A DNA stretch of 64,000 nt from an uncultured Dorea sp. (GCA_910589275.1 CAJUTH010000004.1:1-64000), one strand, 5' to 3'; counted from the first letter of the stretch, positions 15,811-25,707 are shown. Program-made: numbers and translations. Notes: a model not told the origin generated them from the letters alone.

Positions 15811-18070
15811 TGTCTGCAGAGCTGTTATTTAAAATTACCGGTTTCGCGATAAACTGATATGCCTGGGTATATTCCATACTGCCTAATCTTGTATAAGGAA
15901 GCTTCTTCATAAAATCCGCCAGTATCTTCTGATTCTCTTCGCTTGTGCTGTCCTTAACCAGCTTTGCATCATTCAAGCCAGCCTCTACTGCCGTGTTAGA
16001 CGCTTCTTTTGCTTCTTCTATATTTTTCTGAATCGCAAGTATATTTTCCTCACTTGTCTTAAATACATTCCCTGCAAACTCAGCATAGCTTTTATTATTT
16101 TCCAGTACTTTCTCCTGCAGCAGCGTATTATTCTTCTGCATCTCGGAGGTGTTTCCGGAAATAAAATCCGCCGTAACCGCTGGCCTATACGCTGCAACTT
16201 GTTCATGATACCCTGCAATTGCAACGGTTTCTTTGCCATATCTATCGTCAAACTTATTTTTAACGGCTTCTGCATTCTTCTGTATTGTTCCGACATAATC
16301 CTTGTCAAAGATACTCTTAATCCCTTCCGTATCCAGTTTAAGCATATCGCCGGCAGAGATATCCGCACCTCCCAATTTTTCCTTGAACTGTTCCAATAAG
16401 TCCGCGATATGAAGTTCCTTTCCATCTTCCGTACTTTGAATATTCCCATCGGCGTCATAAACATAATCCTGATATCCGGTAAGCTGAAATTCCTTTGGCA
16501 CCTCTTCCACTTTTTCAATCAAAAATTTTTTAAACTGTTCTACATCGCCGGATACGACTACCTTATTCCCAGTTCCTATATCAGCCGTCCCGTTGCTGAC
16601 TGACTGCATAAATTCCGACGCATCAGCATATCCTGTTCTCTGGAGCATAGCGGCAATCTCAGCATCCGAATTACATTCTTCCAGCACGGAAGCAATTCCT
16701 TTACTCACTTCAATCTCTGCTGTTGTTTCCGGTTCTGCATTTTGTCCTGCATCCGATTCTGAATTTGGTTCCGCTTCTCCGTCCACTTCTGGAATTTCCA
16801 CCGCAGTATTTACTGTTTCGTACTGTGCCGCAAGCATCCTTCCGGTTATAGCATTCAGCAATGCTCTCTGGTCTTGCTGTTCTGCCCCTCCGTCTCCATC
16901 TGTCTGTACAGACAATCCTAGTGTCTTGACCGTTCCGTCTTTTTTGGTAGCAAATTCCAAAATATAACCGCCTGTTGCGGGATCCTCTTTGAAATCCAGT
17001 CCCTGAATATTGCTTATTATCTTTTCTTCATATTCCCCCAGTATTGTCTCTACTTCTTCCTCCGACTTTATATTTCCTTTTTCAACGGAAACATCCAGGC
17101 TTTCTATGATTTCTCCTACGCCATCCTGCATTTCTAAAACTTTTGCGAGCAAGTCGGCGCTGTTTTCCTGAAGCTTATTCTGCTCCCGCTCCAAAGTTTC
17201 TTCCAGCTTAACTCCCGCTTCCTCTGCAATTGAAGTTCCCGACTCGTTTTTGGTAATATCAATTTCACTGGCATCTGCGGAAAGAGATGCCAATACTTCT
17301 GACAGGGTTTCTCCGTTTTCTTTCAAGGCGCTTAGCTGTTCCTTCGCATCTTCTACACATTTGTGATATTCCTCATCTACGCTTTTCACCATCTCTGTAT
17401 TTGCCGACACATAGCTCTCAATTTCCAAAGCCTCCAGGTTATTTTCTTCATGCTTTAATTCCGGTATGGCAACCATTTCGACCAGATCATATGCTTTGAT
17501 TTCATCAATTGCACTTTTATCTTTCAAATCGTTATCTATTACAACAGCCGCGCCATCCTGTGCTTGATGAAATTCCTTCAGAATATTATCCAGATACATA
17601 TAACTCAAATTATTGTTAATGCTCTCTCCAAAACTCAGTACATCATACAAGATGCTATACTGCGTCTTTCCTGACAAACGGCTGTTAATTACATACTCAA
17701 ACTGCGCCGGCTGGGGTGTTGTGTTAATGCTTGCCACGCTCTTAGAAAAGGTGGCCGGTATTGTAATGTACGCGCCATATGTTCCATTTTCCAGTCCTGC
17801 CCTTGCTTCTGAAAGAGACACATACTCAAAGGTACTGCTTTGGAATTGAATAATACTGTCAGCATAATTGATTCGCTCACCGTTCTCCTCTATTCCTTCA
17901 TCCATATTCACAACTCCGATAATGGAAGATTCCTCGATTTCTTTCTTATGGGAAGCCTCCTGTGTTCCTTGCGCATTCTTCTGATTATATCCCCAAGCAT
18001 ATCCCGCGCCTCCGGCAATGGCAATGACAGCAATCAATATAACCGTTATACCAATTGTTTTTTTCTTCAT
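15782..18070 (-). CDS. esaA: EsaA/YueB-like T7SS protein lacking the C-terminal membrane domain
   Basis: 762 aa. An N-terminal membrane anchor (IGITVILIAVIAIAGGAGYA, about 6-25) is followed by a long extracellular region, much of it helical and coiled-coil (about 230-310 and 640-725), with the N-terminal VNMDEGIEENGERINYAD segment typical of EsaA/YhgE-type proteins. Known EsaA/YueB proteins end in about five further membrane helices. Here the chain stops soon after LPYTRLGSMEYTQAYQFIAK with SADNEEGKMRRF, overlapping the WXG100 start out of frame. A deletion between esaA and esxA would explain both, though a natural short form cannot be excluded. AAGGAAAG precedes the ATG. Confidence 0.75.
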   Translation of the reverse strand: MKKKTIGITVILIAVIAIAGGAGYAWGYNQKNAQGTQEASHKKEIEESSIIGVVNMDEGIEENGERINYADSIIQFQSSTFEYVSLSEARAGLENGTYGAYITIPATFSKSVASINTTPQPAQFEYVINSRLSGKTQYSILYDVLSFGESINNNLSYMYLDNILKEFHQAQDGAAVVIDNDLKDKSAIDEIKAYDLVEMVAIPELKHEENNLEALEIESYVSANTEMVKSVDEEYHKCVEDAKEQLSALKENGETLSEVLASLSADASEIDITKNESGTSIAEEAGVKLEETLEREQNKLQENSADLLAKVLEMQDGVGEIIESLDVSVEKGNIKSEEEVETILGEYEEKIISNIQGLDFKEDPATGGYILEFATKKDGTVKTLGLSVQTDGDGGAEQQDQRALLNAITGRMLAAQYETVNTAVEIPEVDGEAEPNSESDAGQNAEPETTAEIEVSKGIASVLEECNSDAEIAAMLQRTGYADASEFMQSVSNGTADIGTGNKVVVSGDVEQFKKFLIEKVEEVPKEFQLTGYQDYVYDADGNIQSTEDGKELHIADLLEQFKEKLGGADISAGDMLKLDTEGIKSIFDKDYVGTIQKNAEAVKNKFDDRYGKETVAIAGYHEQVAAYRPAVTADFISGNTSEMQKNNTLLQEKVLENNKSYAEFAGNVFKTSEENILAIQKNIEEAKEASNTAVEAGLNDAKLVKDSTSEENQKILADFMKKLPYTRLGSMEYTQAYQFIAKPVILNNSSADNEEGKMRRF

Positions 18071-18100
18071 AATTGCTTTCCTTTTGCTGCATATATTTTT

Positions 18101-18129
18101 GTATTAGATTTGTAAAATTCTATTTCCAA
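18101..18129 (-). promoter_or_regulatory. Sigma-A-type promoter of the T7SS operon
   Basis: On the minus strand, TTGGAA (18124-18129), a 17-bp spacer and TAATAC (18101-18106) lie about 30 bp upstream of the esaA start codon. The spacing and AT-rich context support it. No operator was recognised. Confidence 0.6.
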
Positions 18130-18225
18130 AAAATCATACACCAAAATTATCCATTTGTGTTGCTTCTGGCCTCAACTGTCATGTTTTGTCCTCGAATTGT
18201 AGTTTTCGGTCGAGAATTAGCAAAC

Positions 18226-18264
18226 GTAAAACGACTTCCGCACCTAGTACGGAAGCCGCTTTAT
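18226..18264 (-). terminator. Terminator after glycogen phosphorylase
   Basis: Minus-strand GGCTTCCG-TACTAGGTG-CGGAAGTC followed by GTTTTACG, just after the glgP stop codon at 18271. It separates glgP from the T7SS promoter. Confidence 0.75.
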
Positions 18265-18270
18265 TTTTGA

Positions 18271-20529
18271 TTATTTCTCACATTTCCAAATATCTTTGTT
18301 ATACTCCTCTATCGTCCGGTCAGATGAGAAGAAGCCCGCGTTACTGATATTATAAAGCATCTTCTTTGCCCATGCCTCCCGATCCTGATAATCCTTCATC
18401 GCCTGTTCCTTCTTCTCGATATAATCATCCAGATCTAAGAAGGTCATAAACCAGTCTTTATTCAGCAGTTCATTTTTCAGCCGCGTCAGATGCTCCTTGC
18501 TTCCCAGTTCAAGAAGCTCCGGCCCGTCGATAAAATCTACGGTTTCTTTCACAACTGGATTCTTTTTATAGTAATCCTTGGACACATAATCCGCCTTATC
18601 GTAGTGGGCAATAACTTCGTCGCTGGAAGCGCCAAAGATATAGATGTTATCGTCCCCCACAAACTGGTGGATCTCCACGTTTGCTCCGTCCTCGGTTCCC
18701 AGAGTCACCGCGCCGTTGAGCATGAACTTCATATTTCCGGTTCCGCTTGCTTCCTTGGATGCAAGGGAAATCTGCTCGGAAATGTCGCATGCAGGTATCA
18801 GTTTCTCTGCCAGCGTCACATTATAATTCTCCACCATTACAACATTCAGGTAAGGGCTTACCTCCGGGTCATTGTTGACCAGCTCCTGAAGACAGAGGAT
18901 CAGGTGAATAATATCCTTGGCAATGGTATAGGCAGGCGCGGCCTTTGCCCCGAAAATGACAGTGATCGGAGTCTCAGGACGCTCCCCTTTCTTAATCTGA
19001 AGGTATTTATAGATCACATACAACGCATTTAACTGCTGCCTCTTGTACTCATGAAGCCGCTTAACCTGTATGTCAAAAATGGAATTTTCGTTCAACTCTA
19101 TCCCTTGCGTTTCCTTCAGATATTCCTTTAAAAGCAGTTTATTGCCATGCTTGATGGCAAGCAGAGCGTTAAGCACCTCTTTCTTATCCGCCAGTTCCTC
19201 CAGTTTCTTAAGCTCCATGGCATCCTTATAGAAGCCTTTTCCAATCCACTCTGTAAGCCCCTTGGTAAGCGCCGGGTTGCAGTACATCAGCCATCTGCGG
19301 AAGGTAATTCCATTGGTCTTATTATTGAATTTTTCCGGATAAATTTTATAAAAATTATTCAGCTCGGAATTCTTTAATATTTCCGTATGGAGGTAAGCCA
19401 CGCCATTGACGCTGCATCCATAATGGATATCAATGTGCGCCATATGAACAACGTCATTCCGATCGATAATGGCAACGCTCTCATCCGCAAACTTCCTACG
19501 GATCCGGTCGTCTAAGATCTCGATAATCGGAACAAGCTGCGGAACTACTTCTTTCAGGTAATGGATCGGCCATTTCTCCAGAGCCTCCGCCAGAATCGTA
19601 TGGTTCGTATACGCGCAGGTCTTCTTTACCACTTCAACCGCTTCATCCATCACAAGCCCCCGCTCCATCAGAAGACGGATCAGCTCCGGTATAATCATCG
19701 TCGGGTGGGTATCGTTGATCTGAATCACCGCATATTCGTCCAAATCATATAGATTGCTTCCCTTCGCCGTACACTCGTCAAGAATTAACTGGGCCCCATT
19801 GCTCACCATAAAATACTGCTGATAAATCCTGAGTTTCCTCCCAGCCTCATCGCTGTCATCCGGATATAAAAACAATGTCAGATTCTTAGCGATATCATTC
19901 TTATCAAAATCAATGCCGTCCTTTACGATTCCCTCGTCCACAGAATCCACGTCAAACAGGCGCAGCTTATTCGTGCGGTTCTCATATCCCGTCACGGCAA
20001 TCTCATACATCCTGGACTGAAGCGTAAGCTTCCCAAACCGAACCGGATAGGAAACCTCTGTCTTCTTAAGCCACGACGCAGGCTGAAGCCATGGATTTGG
20101 TGACTCCTTCTGAAGCCGTTTTTCAAATCCCTGTTTGAACAGTCCCAGATGGTAATTCAGACCGATCCCCTCTCCGCTATAGCCAAGCGTTGCGATGGAA
20201 TCCAAGAAACAAGCCGCAAGCCTTCCAAGCCCTCCGTTTCCAAGAGACGGCTCCGCCTCCAGCTCCTCGATCTCACAGAGATCCTTTCCGTTTTTCGCAA
20301 GCAGATCCCTGACCTCCTGATAGATGCCGAGATTGATCAGATTATTCGACAACAGCTTCCCGATCAAAAATTCCGCCGACACATAATAGATCTTTTTCTT
20401 TCCCTCGCTTCCAGTCTTCTTCTCCGCCATTTCCTGAACGATCCCAAGCAGCGCTCCGTAAATCTCCTCATTGCTGCAATCCTTCACGTCTTTTCCCAGC
20501 CTCGAAACCAGCTTCTCTTCTATCATCAT
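18271..20529 (-). CDS. glgP: Glycogen/maltodextrin phosphorylase
   Basis: Cleaves alpha-1,4-glucan by phosphorolysis to glucose-1-phosphate in the cytoplasm. The 752-aa length is typical of clostridial forms and shorter than the E. coli enzymes. The N-terminal [20 protein letters not shown] segment, [19 protein letters not shown] and the PLP-lysine motif [16 protein letters not shown] identify GT35. AAAGGAG lies 7 nt before the ATG. Its product would feed the phosphoglucomutase encoded at 35539-37221. It stands alone with its own terminator and is divergent from the AraC regulator gene, which may control it. Confidence 0.95.
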   Translation of the reverse strand: MMIEEKLVSRLGKDVKDCSNEEIYGALLGIVQEMAEKKTGSEGKKKIYYVSAEFLIGKLLSNNLINLGIYQEVRDLLAKNGKDLCEIEELEAEPSLGNGGLGRLAACFLDSIATLGYSGEGIGLNYHLGLFKQGFEKRLQKESPNPWLQPASWLKKTEVSYPVRFGKLTLQSRMYEIAVTGYENRTNKLRLFDVDSVDEGIVKDGIDFDKNDIAKNLTLFLYPDDSDEAGRKLRIYQQYFMVSNGAQLILDECTAKGSNLYDLDEYAVIQINDTHPTMIIPELIRLLMERGLVMDEAVEVVKKTCAYTNHTILAEALEKWPIHYLKEVVPQLVPIIEILDDRIRRKFADESVAIIDRNDVVHMAHIDIHYGCSVNGVAYLHTEILKNSELNNFYKIYPEKFNNKTNGITFRRWLMYCNPALTKGLTEWIGKGFYKDAMELKKLEELADKKEVLNALLAIKHGNKLLLKEYLKETQGIELNENSIFDIQVKRLHEYKRQQLNALYVIYKYLQIKKGERPETPITVIFGAKAAPAYTIAKDIIHLILCLQELVNNDPEVSPYLNVVMVENYNVTLAEKLIPACDISEQISLASKEASGTGNMKFMLNGAVTLGTEDGANVEIHQFVGDDNIYIFGASSDEVIAHYDKADYVSKDYYKKNPVVKETVDFIDGPELLELGSKEHLTRLKNELLNKDWFMTFLDLDDYIEKKEQAMKDYQDREAWAKKMLYNISNAGFFSSDRTIEEYNKDIWKCEK

Positions 20530-20651
20530 TACAAACTCCTTTCATTTTATAGCTTTCTTCTTGCGCGATAACCTTGTTTTATTGTACAATCCTATCACAA
20601 ACACTTATCATTCATCCATATACAAAATCTACAAAAAACTTTTGAGAAAAC

Positions 20652-20690
20652 TCACGGTTACTGTTCACTCCGTTCACCGTAACCTGCAAA
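20652..20690. repeat. Family A hairpin, single module
   Basis: GGTTACTG-TTCACTCCGTTCAC-CGTAACC forms a stem-loop followed by TGCAAAAATCCAT. It matches the first module of the repeat at 52857 (GTTACTGTTCACTCCGTTCACAGTAAC then TTTCGCAAATCCAT). It lies in the leader region of the AraC gene. Confidence 0.6.
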
Positions 20691-20728
20691 AATCCATCCG
20701 TCACCATAAGAAAGGAAGGCCCAGAACC

Positions 20729-21667
20729 ATGAAACCATCCTCCAGCCGAACAAGCACCCGATATGAAAATAAACAGCACGGAAGCGCCGCATTTCCCTAT
20801 GCCGTTTACCGTTCCTTAATCCCTGACGGCATGCGCTCCTATCCCCTTCACTGGCACAATGAAATGGAAATTACCTATATATTAGACGGCTCCTGTATTA
20901 TTTCGGTAAATAAGACTCCCCTACGCGCCCAGCCAGGGGATATTATCCTGATCCTGCCCAACCAGCTCCACTCCATTGACCGGGATGGCAGAGAACATGC
21001 GGAGTATTACACCATCGTGTTCGACCTGCGCCTGCTCGGTCAGGACTCTCCCTCGGACACCTGTTTCCAGAAATATCTTCGGCCTTATCTGGAGGGTTCC
21101 GCTATTCTCCCTCTCAAGCTTACTTCTGATCATGCAGACTATCTGCCCCTCAAGGACGCCATAACGGATCTCTTAGAGGTGGAAAACAGAGAGAAAGCCA
21201 TACCCGGAAAGGAGCTGTTCATTAAGGCACGTTTATTTGCCATACTCAGCATTCTCGAACCCTGCAGACAGAACACAGCGTCCGGTGATTCCGACTGCGC
21301 CACACTCGTTCAAATCCAGAAAATGAAAGCGCTGCTCCAGTTCATCAGCGCAAATTATATGCACCCTCTGACGCTGCAGGAAGCCGCCAGCTTCTGCGGC
21401 TACAGCACGTCTTATTTTATGAAGTTTTTCAAGTCCTTTACCAGCGCCACCTTCGTGGAATATCTCAACCGCTGCCGTCTAGAAAAAGCGGAAGAGCTTC
21501 TGCGCGCCACCGACCTAACCGTACTGGAAATCTCAGAACAGGCCGGCTTTGAAAATCATTCTTATTTTATCCGCATTTTCAAACGCCAATACGGAATCAC
21601 TCCCAGAAAATACCGCCTCCAGCACAGGGAACCTATCAGCATGCCAGATCTTCTTTCCGAACAGTAA
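20729..21667 (+). CDS. AraC-family transcriptional regulator
   Basis: I chose the ATG at 20729, with AAAGGAAGG 8-10 nt upstream; the open frame runs further upstream through the glgP promoter region and a repeat hairpin. The 312-aa protein has a cupin sensor domain (YPLHWHNEMEITYILDG, about 37-53, then QPGDIILILPNQLHSI) and a C-terminal double helix-turn-helix (LTLQEAASFCGYSTSYFMKF and LTVLEISEQAGFENHSYFIR). This layout is typical of activators of sugar-utilisation genes. Its 3' end overlaps the convergent GH31 gene by 32 bp. I infer control of the neighbouring alpha-glucosidase and/or glgP. Confidence 0.9.
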   Translation: MKPSSSRTSTRYENKQHGSAAFPYAVYRSLIPDGMRSYPLHWHNEMEITYILDGSCIISVNKTPLRAQPGDIILILPNQLHSIDRDGREHAEYYTIVFDLRLLGQDSPSDTCFQKYLRPYLEGSAILPLKLTSDHADYLPLKDAITDLLEVENREKAIPGKELFIKARLFAILSILEPCRQNTASGDSDCATLVQIQKMKALLQFISANYMHPLTLQEAASFCGYSTSYFMKFFKSFTSATFVEYLNRCRLEKAEELLRATDLTVLEISEQAGFENHSYFIRIFKRQYGITPRKYRLQHREPISMPDLLSEQ

Positions 21668-23687
21668 CCGTTTTCCATTCTTCTTCCGGAATGGGAGTTC
21701 TAGATATTCCGTCGTCCTCATAAAATACATATTCTGCGGCGGTTTCGATAAAACCGAACCATGTGATCGGCGCATCCTCTATATCCGCCGTTGTCTTCAC
21801 ATCCTGAGCCAGTGCCGCAATCGGCAGCACACAGTTCTTTTTCACAAAGATTATCAGCTCATTTAAGTCTGCTTCCACATAATGATGTCCCTTATTGATC
21901 ACTTCGCTGTCATAGTCCTCCAGCGAACGCATTCGTATCATCAGCATTTCCTCCGGCAGATATACATACCGCCCTTTTGCATTCTGCACATAAACCGGCG
22001 CAATCATAATGCTCTCCCCGACCATAAGCTGATCCTCTACCTGATAGGCATGGGCATCCTCAGGATAGTCAAATGCAATTGGTCTGAAATACATCCCGCC
22101 GCCAAGCGCTGCCTTCATATATTCGCTGTAAAGATAAGGGAGCAGTCCGTAGCGGATCCGAATTAGATTCCGAAAATCCTCTATCCGCTCAAACTGGTAG
22201 ATTTCCTGCTGTCTAGTGCCGATTGCCGCATGGTTGCGCATCAGCGGCGTAAACATGGCAAATTCCAGCCAGCGCATCAGAAGATCCTCGGTAGTATCGC
22301 TGCCGAACCCTCCGATATCCGAACCTGTATACAGGATTCCGCACATATTTAAGGCCGGCATCTGCTGCATACTCAGCAGGATATGGCTCCACCATGATTC
22401 ATTATCACCGGTCCAGATACCGCCGTACCGGTGCATTCCAATATAGGAAGACCGGGAAAACAACAGCGTCCTTTTCTCCGGCATCAGCTTCTCAAACGCC
22501 TCCGCCGCCGCTCTTGTCATGTTAAATCCATAAAGATTATGCACCTTGTCATGACATACCTTTTCCCCATTCATATTATGGTAAAAGCTCTCATAATCCT
22601 TCCGGTTATTGGACAATCCCGTTACAATTTCCACCATATGGAAAAAAGAATCAATGTCAAGGTTCTCATCCTTCAGCGAGATCACCTCGTCCATAACCTT
22701 CTTAAGATTCTTCTCTGAATAAAAAATGGCGGGCTCATTCATATCATTCCAGAAGCCATCAATCCCCTGATCTGTCAGGAACTTATATTTTTCTCCAAAC
22801 CAGGCTCTTGCCTCAGGATTCAGCATATCCGGAAAATGCACTCTGCCCGGCCAAACTGCCGCCACAAAGTCCTCTCCCTTTTCATCCTTGCAGAAATACC
22901 CCTTCTGAACGCCTTCCTCATAAACCGGATAACCCTTCTCAATCTTGACCCCTGCGTCGATAATCGGCACAAGGTGTACGCCCTGTCCCTTCATTTCCTT
23001 TACAAAATCACCGAACGCCGGAAATTTCTCCTCATCTACCGTAAAATCCTTGTAGTTGTCCATGTAATCAATATCCAGATACACCGCCTCCAGCGGAATC
23101 CCCTGTCCGTGATGCCCATTTACGACTTCCCTGACATCCTCCTGACAGACGTATCCCCACCGGGACTGCTGATAACCGAACGCCCACTTCGGCGGAAGGT
23201 AACTGGTTCCGATCAACCCGCGGAACTGCCTTACAATATCCTTTAAGCTTTCTCCCTCAATCACATAAATCACACAGTCGCCGCCAGCTTGAATTACAAG
23301 CTGGTCATATTTCGTCTCGCCTACATCAAACACCACCCGCCCCGGATCGTCCACAAAAATACCAAAGGAGTCTCCCTCGCTGGAATCTGCCTCCCGGCTT
23401 CTGCGCACCAGCGCCAGAAAATTATGCGCGCCGTACAGGGAGTGCTTATTCTCAGTATGGATCGAATCATCCGTGGCATAGCTCACATAGGAAAAGCCCC
23501 GCTTATTCATTCCCCGGACCTGTTCTCCCAGCCCATAGACCACGTCTTTCTCTCCCATATGGCAGCACAGCCTGATTCCGTTAGATTTCGTAAGTTCCAT
23601 CACAGAAAATGCGTCCTTGCTTTCCGGAATGTCCATCACAACCGCATCGGTCCCAGCCGGCGTCCCAAACACATATTTTTTAATCAT
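21636..23687 (-). CDS. GH31 alpha-glucosidase
   Basis: Hydrolyses alpha-linked glucosides. 683 aa with no signal peptide, so cytoplasmic. GH31 signatures are clear: the catalytic nucleophile region GFWNDMNEPAIF, the acid/base region GGIWTGDNESWWSHILLSM, and SDIGGFG. The N-terminal beta domain includes GEQVRGMNKRGFSYVSYATD. GGAGG lies 8 nt before the ATG. The 16 nt upstream of the start (TTTTAATTTGGCAGGA) are shared with the GH32 gene leader at 28592. It probably works with glgP and the AraC regulator on imported alpha-glucans or isomalto-oligosaccharides. Confidence 0.93.
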   Translation of the reverse strand: MIKKYVFGTPAGTDAVVMDIPESKDAFSVMELTKSNGIRLCCHMGEKDVVYGLGEQVRGMNKRGFSYVSYATDDSIHTENKHSLYGAHNFLALVRRSREADSSEGDSFGIFVDDPGRVVFDVGETKYDQLVIQAGGDCVIYVIEGESLKDIVRQFRGLIGTSYLPPKWAFGYQQSRWGYVCQEDVREVVNGHHGQGIPLEAVYLDIDYMDNYKDFTVDEEKFPAFGDFVKEMKGQGVHLVPIIDAGVKIEKGYPVYEEGVQKGYFCKDEKGEDFVAAVWPGRVHFPDMLNPEARAWFGEKYKFLTDQGIDGFWNDMNEPAIFYSEKNLKKVMDEVISLKDENLDIDSFFHMVEIVTGLSNNRKDYESFYHNMNGEKVCHDKVHNLYGFNMTRAAAEAFEKLMPEKRTLLFSRSSYIGMHRYGGIWTGDNESWWSHILLSMQQMPALNMCGILYTGSDIGGFGSDTTEDLLMRWLEFAMFTPLMRNHAAIGTRQQEIYQFERIEDFRNLIRIRYGLLPYLYSEYMKAALGGGMYFRPIAFDYPEDAHAYQVEDQLMVGESIMIAPVYVQNAKGRYVYLPEEMLMIRMRSLEDYDSEVINKGHHYVEADLNELIIFVKKNCVLPIAALAQDVKTTADIEDAPITWFGFIETAAEYVFYEDDGISRTPIPEEEWKTVTVRKEDLAC

Positions 23688-23876
23688 TCGCCCATCCTCC
23701 TGCCAAATTAAAATAAACAGTTTTTTATAATCCGCATTATACTATAAGCGCCTGCGCAATTCTTGCAGAATACTTTCCAAAAATAACACAATATCCTCTT
23801 TTTAGCCAAAAAAAGAGCTACCGGGAAATCATGGTTCCATACAATAAACATCCTTGCTTTGTGGCAAGTATCTTCC

Positions 23877-23941
23877 TAGTACAGCATTGCAAAAATAGCA
23901 GGTGCAGAATTCACTATTATTTCTGCAAAGCTGTACTAGAC
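23877..23941. repeat. Long imperfect hairpin upstream of GH31 gene
   Basis: CTAGTACAGCATTGCA (from about 23877) pairs with TGCAAAGCTGTACTAG (ending about 23941), and the stem extends inward through AAATAG/CTATT. The 23712-24002 gap has no gene. The hairpin could be a shared terminator or the end of a mobile element. Confidence 0.55.
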
Positions 23942-24002
23942 TGTGGAAACACGCCATTTTCCTGCAGCGCCCTTTGACTTTCAGGCTATCTTCTGCCTGT
24001 CT

Positions 24003-24266
24003 TTATTCTTTTATACCATCCGGCTCCGTCAGAACCGTTCCGCTTCGGATCTCCATATTGCTTAAACTGCCTCCCCGCGCGGAGGTCTTCATCTGAAGGT
24101 CCGAAAAGGTAATATTGACCGTTCCCTGTACATCAACCGTATGCTTCCTTCCTGAAGCCGTCCCTGTTAAAATGTAGGAACCTGTATAGGGCCTTTGTAT
24201 ACCTCCACCCACAGTATAACCGGCAGACGTAATCTGGATATCCCCTGCGGACACGTCTAAGACCAC
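24003..24266 (-). pseudogene. Detached 3' part of the ubiquitin-domain gene (beta-rich repeat domain)
   Basis: The frame opens only 5 nt after the stop of the ubiquitin-domain ORF, in a different register, with no ribosome binding site. It can be read back as [18 protein letters not shown]. The product (GYTVGGGIQRPYTGSYILTG, HTVDVQGTVNITFSDLQM) is a beta-rich, threonine/glycine-rich sequence like the extracellular carbohydrate-binding or beta-helix domains of gut bacterial surface proteins. I read it as the original C-terminal continuation, separated by a one-base frameshift near 24275-24285. It also ends early (about 87 aa), so the domain is incomplete. Confidence 0.6.
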
Positions 24267-24271
24267 TTTAT

Positions 24272-24805
24272 CTATGACCGCAAATGTAGCGTACTGTCCT
24301 TCTGGATACTGTAATCCTGAAGCGTATTGCCATCCTCCAGCTCCTTCCCGGAAAAAATAAGCCGCTGCAGCTCTGGAAAAATCCCTTCTTTATCCTGAAT
24401 CTTCGCTTTAATATCCTCAATACGGTCTGTAGGTTCTACTTCCAACGTAATATGCTTCCCACTTAATACCTCTACAAAGATCTGCATAGCCGCCTGCGGC
24501 ACATTGGCTCCCGGCTGTCCCTCCAGCACAAGGATTGCCGAAATAGCCGCTTCATATTTCGTATAATCAAGCTTCTCTAACTGCATGTCGGAAAGCTGCA
24601 GCCTCGCCTCGTCGATCCCGTTAAGCTGCTCCTTCACTTCATCCATGCACTCCTCCGTAATGTCCCCTGCGTCCGGCAGCGCATCGATCAGCTCCTGCAC
24701 CATTTGTACGGCCATATCTGCCTCCGCTGCCTTCGCTTCCGCCGGAGCAATACCGATTACAAGGCAGATTACCAGCGCTATGATGGCCAGCTTTCCTATT
24801 TTCAT
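24272..24805 (-). CDS. Secreted protein with a eukaryote-like ubiquitin domain
   Basis: 177 aa from ATG 24805, with GAGAGGGG 7 nt upstream. Residues 1-27 are a signal peptide ([20 protein letters not shown] then KAAEA). Residues 30-96 form a helical domain ([19 protein letters not shown]). Residues 107-177 align without gaps to ubiquitin 1-69, with 52 of 69 identical by eye. [31 protein letters not shown] and STLHL are all kept. Lysines equivalent to K11, K27, K29, K33, K48 and K63 are present; K6 is glutamate. L8 and I44 of the hydrophobic patch are kept. The tail ends HLRS, so the Gly-Gly needed for conjugation is missing, probably through a frameshift. It follows a DUF4299-like gene by 74 bp. 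Confidence 0.85.
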   Translation of the reverse strand: MKIGKLAIIALVICLVIGIAPAEAKAAEADMAVQMVQELIDALPDAGDITEECMDEVKEQLNGIDEARLQLSDMQLEKLDYTKYEAAISAILVLEGQPGANVPQAAMQIFVEVLSGKHITLEVEPTDRIEDIKAKIQDKEGIFPELQRLIFSGKELEDGNTLQDYSIQKDSTLHLRS

Positions 24806-24879
24806 AAACAAACCCCTCTCATTTCCCTTTTTCTATGCTCCCATAACAGCTATAGCCGTCCTTTCCTGCCGCCTTACTG

Positions 24880-25707
24880 TTACTGCAAAAATTCCTTCCG
24901 CATTTCTTCCTCCTGCAGCGTGATCAAAAAATGCTCCGTATCATAAACCGCACCTGTATCCGCTTTTTCTAAAAATTTATCATACTCCACCATATGTCCT
25001 TCTTCCTCCCCGGGAACCAGCCCCACATACCACTCGTCTATCTGAACTTCATCGTTCATAAAAAGCCCCGGGCGGAAGGGTAGAATCGTCCTGACCCCTG
25101 CCGTAAGCACGTAAACGCCAAATACGCTTCCATCCTTCCTGCGGTAAACCTTTGCCCCGGCATAATATACGTCCATATTCTGCATATTGTGAAAGAACTC
25201 ATCCATACCCTCCAGACTGCCGCCGATCATCTCCAGTTCCCGCGTTCCCACAGCGATGGGATGCATCGCCCCGAACAGATACATGGCGCTGCTGGGGTCT
25301 TCCCCGACCTTCTTCTCTATCGATTCCAGCGCCTTCTGGCTTGCATCCACATCACAGGCAATATAGGCGGGAATATCCTCCAGCCCGGCAAGCGCGCCGT
25401 CCCTTAAAAACTGCCTAGCCTTCATCATTTCACAGATACGCTCCGTCAGACGGTAGAAATTCTCAATCTCCCGCTTACCGGCAGGCAACGGCAGCCGTAA
25501 GCAGACCGATTTCTTATCTATTTTCACTTCATAGCCTCGGCCGATATGGAACATATCATATACTACCGTGTACTCTCCTGTCTGCCCCTCCTGAAGGCGG
25601 TAATATTCGTCCATCACACCGTAGCCCATGCCCGCGTGAAGAAGATTCTTCAGGGCAGGAGCCTTGCCGAATAACCCTTTTGCGTGAATTGTAACGTCAA
25701 CGCCCAT
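24880..25707 (-). CDS. DUF4299-like hypothetical protein
   Basis: 275 aa, soluble, no signal peptide. The start MGVDVTIHAKGLFGKAPALK recalls the DUF4299 family of Firmicutes proteins, known only by sequence. The rest is a mix of helices and strands (YYRLTERICEMMKARQFL is not exact but that region is helical near residues 85-103). There are no catalytic motifs I can name. GGAGG lies 7 nt before the ATG. It precedes the ubiquitin-domain gene in the same direction. Function unknown. Confidence 0.6.
   Translation of the reverse strand: MGVDVTIHAKGLFGKAPALKNLLHAGMGYGVMDEYYRLQEGQTGEYTVVYDMFHIGRGYEVKIDKKSVCLRLPLPAGKREIENFYRLTERICEMMKARQFLRDGALAGLEDIPAYIACDVDASQKALESIEKKVGEDPSSAMYLFGAMHPIAVGTRELEMIGGSLEGMDEFFHNMQNMDVYYAGAKVYRRKDGSVFGVYVLTAGVRTILPFRPGLFMNDEVQIDEWYVGLVPGEEEGHMVEYDKFLEKADTGAVYDTEHFLITLQEEEMRKEFLQ

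Noticed and set aside
20471..20728. N-terminal extension of the AraC gene
   Set aside because: It crosses the glgP start and a repeat hairpin; the ATG at 20729 has the ribosome binding site.
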